From: Axinella damicornis
Lineage: Eukaryota > Porifera > Demospongiae > Axinellida > Axinellidae
Assembly (NCBI GenBank): GCA_963931865.1
Contig: OZ007505.1
Coordinates: 12,247,101 to 12,311,100 of the forward strand
Direction of reading: 5' to 3'
DNA: 64,000 nt
The stretch's first letter is position 1. Each line of letters opens with the position of its first letter. Shown piece after piece: positions 55,952-64,000 of this stretch. The notes beneath the pieces are model-generated. The model was not told the origin of the DNA. It made no database searches and was given only the letters and a program-made list of their open reading frames with translations. The translations under genes and the position numbers were made by a program.

Positions 55952-57248
55952 GGTGAATCATCTTCCTGACACAAAGTTATCTTACTGAACAAGATCACAC
56001 ATTCATAATACCTTGCTGCTCTCCTTGGTGGGTGCGATGCAGGTCTTTGGACCTAAGAGCAAGAAGGGTCTTGATGGCCCACACAGATAGCCAAGATGGA
56101 CCTCAGGGACCTGAAGTGACAAACGTCATTCAGATAATTACATACACTGCAAATGCTTCCCTTGCAGAAATTGCACAATCATAGTTCTTTGCACGTCTTG
56201 GTGTCCAAGAAACTATGTAGCCATTATAGCTACCATTTCTGCTATGAACCATGCAGTTGATGTGTCACATTCTCTTGTTGCTTGCTCCCATCTTAGCAGT
56301 GATTACCATGAGCGTGTGAGCACTGTATGCAGGGGCAAGACTGCTTAGCTCCACACTAGGGCCCACATGCAAGGACCAAAAGGGACCTCCCGGTACCCCT
56401 GCATGTTACTACGTATTACATGTACCTGCACTAACGGTGCAAGAACAACATCATATCTAACTGGCAGGTTTTCAAAGGGTCAAAATTGGGATCCAAGTCA
56501 TTAGTGGTGGAGGAAGCATGCAGAACAAGGGGGTCCGAAGTGCACAGGCACTATAGTGGCAACTATAAGGCAAATGTAAGCCCTAATCATAGACAATAGA
56601 GTGTACGCTCTATTATCTACGCCCTATTCTGGTACAGTTGCAAGTCACAATCTACATAATTTGGCTATGAATGTGCAGTTTTATCTGCGATGGCAACCTG
56701 AACAAGGGCCAGGCTCTCAGGTTGCACTCTCATGCACCTTGGTGGAGACCAGGCTTTGGGTTTCCCACTGTTCTGCTTTTGTCATGTCATTCCACACGAC
56801 TGCTAATTCTATTGAACAGTATAGTTATGCCTTGACGATATTACACTGAACACATCAACAAACCTATTACAACTCTTGCCATTCTTTGCTAGTCACACAG
56901 AAAGCCTAGATAAACGCTTACCAAGTAGCTAACGAGACAGCTCAATGCAGCTAGCTGTGATCAGTGCATGCAGTCCTCGGCGCGGCACACGTACACGTTA
57001 CACTGTGATGTCCGGGTTAATGATAATATTGATGGTCTGCTCAAGGTTAATGATAATTTTAATTCAGCACGTGGTTGGTGGCGGCGTGTACGTGTACGTT
57101 AGGCAGCAAGTCTGAAATCATGCGACTCAGAGGTTGACAGCCCCGTTTCGCCTTCTAATATCAAGCAGGGAAGACAGGTCCGTGTATTATGCTACTTGTA
57201 ATGACCGTTGAAGATAATATTAACTTTTGGGTGGGTATACAAATTGTT
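55952..57248. other. No gene recognised
   Basis: Only short frames such as 56601-56849 occur, without family features. A GGTTAATGATAAT motif is repeated near 57015 and 57046. Confidence 0.45.
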
Positions 57249-57257
57249 TGGAGTCGG

Positions 57258-57632
57258 TAGTCTCGGAACCAGACCCTTCGTGCGGGGGAGGTCTGGGCAC
57301 CATCTTACATTCGAGTTGTCCCCAGGTCGGAATGTTGACCTAACGAATCAGAAGCGTTGATTGCGAATGACGTCAGGGAAATGATTTTTCTCCAGGCCGG
57401 CTTTCGGTCCAGTGACTAGACATGGCGAATCGCTGTGCCGTACCGCGTTACCTGCGAGTGACTGACAAAAGTCGAGGAGAGCAACAAGCAGGTCGACTGT
57501 GATCGTACGCGTGGTATCGCAGTTGATCGCTAATTACCACGCATAATTACGTTCCGTGAGGACAACTCGAATGTAGGAACGTGCCCAGACCCTTTCCTCC
57601 TCCCCCACCTAAAGGGTCTGGTTCCGAGACTA
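57258..57632. mobile_element. 375-bp TAGTCTCG-family MITE, perfect 9-bp TSD
   Basis: It starts TAGTCTCGGAACCAGACCC and ends GGGTCTGGTTCCGAGACTA. The inverted match continues through GTCTGGGCAC and ACATTCGAGTTGTCC, about 60-70 bp in all with gaps. The flanks are TGGAGTCGG at 57249-57257 and 57633-57641. The termini differ from the main family only as TAGTCTCG versus TAGCCTCG. Confidence 0.92.
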
Positions 57633-57661
57633 TGGAGTCGGATGTTGTATGTGTTAGATGT

Positions 57662-57720
57662 TCATTTTAGCCCCTGAAAGCCATTTTAGCCCCTGAAAGC
57701 CATTTTAGCCCCTGAAAGCC
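57662..57720. repeat. 19-bp tandem repeat, three copies
   Basis: CATTTTAGCCCCTGAAAGC occurs three times head to tail without change. Confidence 0.95.
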
Positions 57721-57869
57721 ACGCGGCTACCAGGAGTGTGGTTGCCCCTCGAAAGAAGACGAAGAAAATCTGATTTTGGCAGTTTGACGCATGCGCACGT
57801 TCAATTGCCACCTGGACGGAAATATGACCATAACCGTCCTGTGCGGTTACCCTGAGGGAGGGAAATATG

Positions 57870-57916
57870 GCTGACCAGACCCTCCTCCCACGTGCGAGGG
57901 TCTGGTACTGAGACTA
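57870..57916. mobile_element. Right-end fragment of a TAGTCTCG-type MITE
   Basis: CCAGACCCTCCTCCCACGTG and CGAGGGTCTGGTACTGAGACTA form a short hairpin ending in the family terminus. The left end is absent. Confidence 0.55.
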
Positions 57917-58005
57917 TGCATGCACTTTGCTGCACTTGCATGTAGGTGAATGTATGCACTTGAATGCTTTACCTGTACTGATGGTGAGACACAGTACTGT
58001 TGTCT

Positions 58006-58082
58006 TAGCCTCGTTCCCAGGCTCCTCCCCAGCTTTTTGTCCTATACTGTAAAAGCTGGGGAGGAGCCTGGGAACGAGGCTA
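58006..58082. mobile_element. 77-bp perfect hairpin MITE, perfect 9-bp TSD
   Basis: It starts TAGCCTCGTTCCCAGGCTCC and ends GGAGCCTGGGAACGAGGCTA. The two halves are complementary through CCCCAGCTTTT, with a loop around GTCCTATACTGT. The flanks are CTGTTGTCT at 57997-58005 and 58083-58091. The very high stem identity indicates a recent insertion. It is the smallest mobile unit of the family here. Confidence 0.95.
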
Positions 58083-58313
58083 CTGTTGTCTCACTCATGG
58101 GTCCATACATCTACGTACATTTTACCACAGAGAGGAGTGAACGTTCTCTTGTGTGTGTGGTGCGCACTTATGCATCAATGTTTACCACTCTCCTCAACGG
58201 AGGTGGTTTAATGGCAGGGTAGTCTCGTGACAATAACAATCATGCCCATGTAACTACGTATATCATAAGGGCAAAGTGCATCTGAATGTTAAATACATGT
58301 AACCTGCAGCATA

Positions 58314-58901
58314 CCGTATGGCGGGAAAATTTGGCAGGAATTAAAGTTGGTGGATTTGCTCTAAAAAGCTGCGAATTGCATTTGGCAGATTTAAATTTGG
58401 CGGATTTGGCAGAGGGAGAATGACATACTACACTGTAACTGCATGGCCGCGTGGCCGCGGAGCACTCGGTGGTTTACGTGCAAAACGTTTGTGTCAGTAG
58501 GCTGCGATGGAGTCCGAGTTTGCAGTGGAGAGCTGTGTTTGAGGTGCCACGTCTACAAAAACCTCTGAGATGCGAGTGTAGGAGAGGAACTACCGTGTGA
58601 GTGGTAACGATGCAGTCTAGCAGTGATGCGAAGGAGCACCATCGTCAGCCATGTACCCCGGAAGATATTGGCTGCTTGCTCGCTATTTCTGGCAGATCAG
58701 CTGCTTGCTCGCTATTTCTGGCAGATCAGAGACAGAGGTACTATAGTATTATGAGTGTGTGCACGAGAGCTCGAGCAGCGCTACGAGACCCCACCCACAT
58801 ACATGTCGTGACAAAATATTGGCAGAATTTAGGTTGGTGGTGCGTTCATAATCAGCCCAACCACCAAATTAAATTTCCCACCAAATTTTCTGGCCATACG
58901 G
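58314..58901. mobile_element. 588-bp TA-flanked MITE
   Basis: CCGTATGGCGGGAAAATTTG at the left and AAATTTTCTGGCCATACGG at the right form imperfect inverted ends of about 50 bp rich in (TTTGGYRG) motifs. TA dinucleotides flank it (58312-58313, 58902-58903). The interior has a 31-bp direct repeat (GCTGCTTGCTCGCTATTTCT) near 58670 and 58700. Confidence 0.7.
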
Positions 58902-58917
58902 TAGTATATTTGCGGGA

Positions 58918-59149
58918 TAGCCTTGTTCCCAGGCCGTGTAGGAGAAACGACCTGGCAACTTATGCGAGTTCAAACTGTTACCTCCGCTGCCAGAGTGTAA
59001 GGACCTTTCTCAGCTTAAGGGAAGTATCACATGGACATCATCGCTTTAATGAGATACGTATGCAATTGCCGTAACGTTACATCCGTATACAGTTTGAACT
59101 CGTGGAAGTTGCTGGGCCATTTCTCCTACACAGCCTGGGAATGAGGCTA
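58918..59149. mobile_element. 232-bp TAGCCTCG-family MITE
   Basis: It starts TAGCCTTGTTCCCAGGCCG and ends CAGCCTGGGAATGAGGCTA. Inner inverted blocks are TGTAGGAGAAACGACC and GTTCAAACTG. The flanking target copies are diverged (ATTTGCGGG against ATTTACAGG), so the duplication is only probable. Confidence 0.8.
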
Positions 59150-59287
59150 ATTTACAGGATACTTCCAACTACTCTCCTGTAGCAGGTTTTTCGCCAACTT
59201 TGTCGCTGGAATGCATCTTTGTACTAAAAATGGAGTGTCTCTGTTGGAGTATGAGATTTGTTTTCCCATGTGTCTTCTTCACACAGG

Positions 59288-59486
<199 letters not shown>

Positions 59487-59560
59487 TGCGTATAAATATC
59501 AACCAGTCCCAATTGCAATGTTACTGCATTCAGTAGTGGAGAGGACTTCGGTATAGGCCC

Positions 59561-59671
59561 TAGTCTCATTCCCAGACCGTTTATCCAGCGTGTGTATCGC
59601 TTCCAGTATAACACACACGCGATACTTAAAGTAATCCGTGCTGGGGTTGGTTGGGTCTGGGACCAAGACTA
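59561..59671. mobile_element. 111-bp TAGTCTCG-type MITE, 9-bp TSD (one mismatch)
   Basis: It starts TAGTCTCATTCCCAGACC and ends GGTCTGGGACCAAGACTA. The flanks are TATAGGCCC (59552-59560) and TATAGCCCC (59672-59680). The inner hairpin contains GTGTGTATCGCTTCCAGTAT. Its right end matches the fragment ending at 11931. Confidence 0.85.
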
Positions 59672-59738
59672 TATAGCCCCAGTCACAGCCCATGCCACTT
59701 GAGCTACATGTACATATGTAGCCCACTGCCGTATACAG

Positions 59739-60350
59739 TAGCCTCGTTCCCAGGCCTTCCACACCTCCAGCTTTTGATCGCTTCCAGTATGCATAAACGG
59801 AGGGGGAAGGCCTGGGGAATCTTCTCACGTGATACGCGGCATAGCTGACGTCACGGATTCTAGATGCAATGGCTTATTTACATTCCCATCCACAGCTTCA
59901 GCGAAGCTAGAAAACTGAAACAAGTTTCAGAGAAGAGGTAGGTCCTACCTGTAAATTATATCCAGGTTCGAAGCTAAACCGCTGAGGGATAGCTGTGATA
60001 CAAGGGGTGAAACTCCAAATAGTGCCGTCTTTTTGCTCCACGGGAAGATTGAGTCATAGCTGGGCATTTTCACGTTTGTCACTCGGCAGCCCTTTGGAGT
60101 CATGCCTTGTCGCCTGGGTATGCTTCATACGCTTGGTGTAGCTCTCAGTTGGCACTTGTCCCATCTTTGTAGCTAGCGCAGAATGCAAGATCGGTCTCGT
60201 ACATGTCTTTGACTGTTGATATGAGGCGTGACGATGTATGACGGTTGTGCCGCGTATCATGTGAGAAGTTTCCCCAGGCCTTCCCCCTCCGTTTTTGCAT
60301 ACTGGAAGCGATCAAAAACTGGAGGTGTGGAAGGCCTGGGAACGAGGCTA
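59739..60350. mobile_element. 612-bp TAGCCTCG-family MITE, 8-bp TSD
   Basis: It starts TAGCCTCGTTCCCAGGCC and ends GGCCTGGGAACGAGGCTA. Both ends carry TCGCTTCCAGTATGCA-type and GGGGGAAGGCCTGGGGAA blocks, and CACGTGATACGCGGC is retained. The flanks share GTATACAG (59731-59738 and 60351-60358). It is the longest non-autonomous member here. Confidence 0.88.
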
Positions 60351-60517
60351 GTATACAGTGCATCACAGCAAGAGAGCAAAAGTTTGAAATGTCACAATAA
60401 AGTCATGTTATTTAGGCATAAAAATGATGTTTATCACTGTTAGCTGAATGAACACTGCTTGCACAGGGGGTTTCAGCTTCTCTGTGTACCTGCCATTCTT
60501 AAGAAATGCCACTGTCA

Positions 60518-61183
60518 CGGGCCGGGCCGTCTGTATTTGGTGGACTGGACTTGGGACTGGACTCGCAGAAAGTTGCGCTCATCATTGTGAAGCATCAAAC
60601 TCTACCGAATACTCTTACATGACATGAATGGAATTCGGGGCAGCCGACCATGACTCAATATCAGCCATTCCAGCAGCCCTTTCTGCCAGAGCGTGTGCGC
60701 GGACGATGCACTGAAACGGCTCATTCCCAGACTGAAATGGTTGGAGGACAAGAATAATTATAGGCCTACAGGCAGTGGGAAAAGCAGGAACGCAAGTGCC
60801 AGTCAAACTTAGCTTGGTAGCAGCATAGAAACAGTTCAACGAGCTGCAGTACCACTTGGTGTATGAGAGTTTGCTAGCAATGACCGCCATGTGTTCCTCA
60901 AAGTCGTCATCAGATCATGGACGAATTCGCACTGAAACGAAGTTGAGCTGGTTATGCATGGTAGGACCACGACAGACTGTCTACACGGTGATAGCTGTGT
61001 TGCTAAACCTCACGTACTTGGCAAGTTATTATCTGTGGTGGCAGCTGTACAGTGCTGTTCTGCAATTTCCTGTGTTTTGGCTTCAGAAATGACAAGCGCA
61101 ACTTTCTGTTAGTCCAGTCCCACAGTCCAGTCCCACAGTCCAGTCCCGAGTCCAGTCCGAGTCCAGTCCACTGAATACAGCCA
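60518..61183. mobile_element. ~666-bp inverted-repeat element with 9-10 bp TSD
   Basis: The ends share CTGTATTTGGTGGACTGGAC (left) and its imperfect inverse at the right; next to these lie TGGACTGGACT-type tandem motifs and AGAAAGTTGCGC in both arms. The flanks are GCCACTGTCA at 60508-60517 and 61184-61193. Duplication length suggests a MULE-like or related system, but its termini differ from the TAGYCTCG families. Confidence 0.75.
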
Positions 61184-61199
61184 GCCACTGTCAGATTTT

Positions 61200-62420
61200 T
61201 GTGACGTCACAGATTTCTACCTAGAAGCGCTCTCATGACTTCCAGGAAGCGTTCATGCATGAATGCCAGCTATGACCTGCCTGAAGCCATTTTGCCCTAA
61301 CTGTAAGTGCTGTGGCTGTGCTTATATAAACACAGATGACATCCCAGAAGGCATGTCTGGGCCATGACACATCACTAAAATGGGCTGCAAGTTTACAGTT
61401 TCCACCCACAAGCGCTTTCATACATTCCAGGAAAGGTCTTGTTCCAAGAAAAGTACTTGAAGCAAAACTATAATCAATCTGGAAGGCATTTTTGTATCAA
61501 CTCACTGATCTTCCAAGTTTTGTGCCTATCCTGTTCTAAACACTTTTGCTCCTAAAAATTGCCTTTTATAGAATTTCCTGACAGTGCTTGGGATTGAAGC
61601 CTGTTGACACCCCTCCAAATAAACGTCCATGTGAAGGCAACTTTTCATATAGCATCTGGACTCTTATCTTCAAGTAACAGGCTTATGCCACTTTTTTCTG
61701 AATGTAGTGACTGCTGGCAGCCATATTGTTGAGGGGACATCGCATTAATTTAGGGGAAGCATAACTCTCTTTTAATGTACTTTGCAAGAGTCTCTCCTTT
61801 TACGTACTTTGCAAACACATTTGGTGTTTGTGTCAAGCACTACAGTCAAAAGTTTCCAAAATCCTCTTGGTCTGTTGCACTGTATATGTACATGCTGAGG
61901 AATACCGCGTACTGCTGATTCCTGGACGCTGATTGTTGCCTTGATTTTGATGACTGAAAGGAATTGATTCCGCTTGGTCATATTTCTGGGTGCTGAGTCA
62001 GTTGTCTTTTCTATTGTTCAGTTACCATGGCATCCAGGTTCCTTGCATGGATGGCCATCACAGTTCATGTCCACATACAGTGTAGGTGTTCAGCAGCTAC
62101 TATGGCTGCTGTTCAGTTACCATGCCTGCTCATATGCAACGATCGTATCCACACTGAAAAATAATGAGAGCTTCAAAACTTCGCTCACAGTACATGTACA
62201 TACATGTAGATGTGTTATTGGAGGCTTGTGTGTGTGAGTGCCTGCCTGGGGGGGGGGGTCAAACCGATGACTTCCGGCGCATCATCATTCATGTGATAAA
62301 CAAAGGACACCCTACTTTTGTGGTAAAATTAATGTCGCATGAATTCAAATCAGTCACACACTATTCGAAACATTACTCTTCGTTCTCAAGGCATCCCCGG
62401 CTTTGTAGAGATCCGAGACA
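61200..62420. other. No gene recognised
   Basis: A weak internal duplication exists (AAGCGCTCTCATGACTTCCA near 61227 and AAGCGCTTTCATACATTCCA near 61411). Only short frames without family features are present. Confidence 0.45.
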
Positions 62421-62425
62421 CTTCT

Positions 62426-63293
62426 TACAGTACAGATCACAGCTAAGTTAACAAATACTCGCGTGTGGCGTGTGATTTACACGTGTGTGACGTGTGATTT
62501 ACGCGTGTGACGAGTAATCAACACGCGAGTGCTGGTGTAAAAACTCGCGTGTACTCGCGAGTGTAAACACACGCGAATAATTTTAGCGAGTGCGCGTGTG
62601 TACTCGCGAGTGTGCGCGTTCTATAGTGCTTTCTCGGGCAGCGATGTCAAACGGCTTTATGCCGCTCCAGGTGATTGGTAAGTACTCTCCCGTTCTGTAA
62701 CTATCGTAGTAAAGGCATGCTAAGAAGTTGAGCGTTGTTGTGTGCAGTTGTTTGAGCAGCCCTGAGTCGGCATTGGCCGTTCAAAGAAAAGGCTTATGCC
62801 GCCTTTGTTCTGTGGTTACCTGCAGTAGCGCTCGTGTCGTGAGTCACTATTGGTCTCCCCCATCCAGCAGCAGAGTAAGCAGCAGCAGACTTCAGCATCT
62901 TCCAAGAAAGTGACCGCTTTTGTTCAGCATCTCGAACGTCGGTCCAGCATGCAACTCACTTAGTATTTCGCCCCGCACTACCCTTGCCCTGGTGTCTGTA
63001 CTCATGCACCCCATGCTGTCTCGTTCGTGCTATAACTCGCAACTATCTCTGCTCTCTTTCGCCCTGGTTCTCTCTCAGTACTCGCTTCCGTCTTCACTAA
63101 TAAAAGGTCACTCAAAAGGTCACACGTGTTCTGTTCACGTGTACGAGTACAAGTACTCGCGAGTCACACGCGAGGGCGGAGCTCGTCACTCGCGAGGCAC
63201 ACGCGAGTGCGTAACGTGTACTCGCGTGTACGCGCCTACTAACTTGTGAGTCACACGCGCGAGTGTGTTAACTTAGCTGTGATCTGTACTGTA
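62426..63293. mobile_element. ~868-bp element with perfect 28-bp TIRs and CGCGAG-rich sub-ends
   Basis: TACAGTACAGATCACAGCTA at the left is inverted exactly as TAGCTGTGATCTGTACTGTA at the right, and the identity continues to TAACA/TGTTA. The next ~190 bp on each side are packed with about a dozen ACTCGCG/CGCGAGT and ACACGCG motifs in both orientations. The core (62640-63100) is unique; an ATG at 62646 is followed by a GTAAGT donor-like site, but no protein family was recognised. No target duplication was resolved. Confidence 0.75.
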
Positions 63294-63604
63294 CAAGCAA
63301 ACTGGACAACTCACCTAGCGAACCGTCGATCCCGTAAGCGGCGACAGATGATGAGCGAGCTGATCCTGCAAACAAACCGAAGTGAACAGCACTCTTAGAC
63401 CAGTGGCTGTCTCGCACACCTGTCATCTGCCTTTTACCAAAGTTTGAGTGGTACTTTGTCCTTGACGCTCATTTCTGAGTCTACAATTTGTGTGTTAGCA
63501 CGGCAGTGAAGGTAAACACGCCTACAAAATAGTCACATGTTCTAGTGTTTTCGTTCTGCAATCTGATTGGTTCCACGAGAATCCTCGCGGCGGAAGTCCA
63601 CGAT

Positions 63605-63608
<4 letters not shown>

Positions 63609-63638
<30 letters not shown>
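63609..63638. repeat. Poly-C tract, 30 nt
   Basis: An uninterrupted run of C is followed by AATGTTACC. Shortly after, TGGGAACGAGGCTGA (ending 63694) looks like a decayed TAGCCTCG-family right end. Confidence 0.95.
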
Positions 63639-63642
<4 letters not shown>

Positions 63643-63832
63643 TTACCATGCTCTCTTCTCCCTTCCGAGAACGAGAGGCTGGGAACGAGGCTGATGTACA
63701 TGCTAGCTCACTTGATACTGATCTGAATTCCTCTGTGTGGATTTTCACATTGCCTTCTATTTCAATCTTGCCATTGTTTATTTGTGCTAGAAGCCTGCCT
63801 GTGAAGGCTGTGTAGTTAACACTGTGTGGTCA

Positions 63833-64000
63833 TAGCCTCGGTACCAGGGTCTCTCCTCAAAATACCAGAGGAGGAGAGAGCCTGGTGGTATTCGTGAGAA
63901 AAGCGAAATTCTGGTGCCTGAATCTGATGGTATATACCAATCAGATTGCAGAATGAACAGGCTCTTTGAATAGTTGGTTGATTAGAACCCCATAGCACCA
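63833..64000. mobile_element. Left end of a TAGCCTCG-type element, running off the window
   Basis: TAGCCTCGGTACCAGGGTCT is followed by CTCCTCAAAATACCAGAGGA and GGAGAGAGCCTGGTGGTA, which form a terminal hairpin like those of the family. No right end lies inside the window. Confidence 0.55.

Overview
This is eukaryotic, almost certainly animal, DNA that is dominated by mobile elements. The pointers are short introns with GT..AG borders, a CR1/L2-type LINE with a PHD-finger ORF1, a BEL/Pao retrotransposon relic, ZBED-type hAT relics, very many short inverted-repeat elements (MITEs), long CA/GT microsatellites and 25-35 nt poly-C runs. A sponge or another early-branching marine animal is a plausible source, but that is inference. 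No RNA gene, CRISPR array or prokaryote-like operon was seen.

Layout. 1-5.7 kb: hairpins, minisatellites and small MITEs, no gene. 5.7-10.4 kb: a nearly full-length CR1/L2-type LINE whose ORF1 and ORF2 lie in one frame, separated by one TGA followed by CTA; ORF2 carries one frameshift in the reverse transcriptase. 10.4-20.5 kb: repeats, including a trinucleotide-rich family with a second copy at 3.8 kb and an imperfect triplication at 17.8-20.3 kb. 20.54-27.27 kb: the most notable object, a 6.7-kb DNA transposon with ~300-bp terminal inverted repeats (TIRs) and a perfect 9-bp target duplication. It carries a spliced RecQ-type helicase gene on + and, convergent to it, a DUF6589-type transposase gene on -. 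Both are lightly broken. 27.7-29.7 kb: a long-TIR element and two exons of an unidentified lysine-rich host protein with homopolymer-coded polyproline. 30-31.3 kb: tandem repeats. 31.6-35.9 kb: a decayed BEL/Pao gag-pol on -. 36.4-43 kb: MITEs, two transposase relics and a 5'-truncated LINE. 43.9-46.8 kb: exons of one or two host genes on +, with MITEs inserted between them. 47.3-64 kb: a dense field of MITEs, local duplications and microsatellites.

How the parts relate. The termini of the 6.7-kb transposon (TAGCCTCGTTCCCAGGCC) recur in at least eight other elements here, of 77 to 612 bp, most with 8-9 bp target duplications. The simplest reading is one autonomous RecQ/DUF6589 element mobilising a family of MITEs. 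Related TAGTCTCG-ended MITEs at 1.5, 57.3 and 59.6 kb also make 9-bp duplications and may use the same enzyme. I recall a helicase-bearing lineage in the Academ superfamily (AcademH) that this could belong to; I could not check that assignment. Separate TA-flanked, TTAA-flanked and 7-bp-duplication elements indicate other transposase systems.
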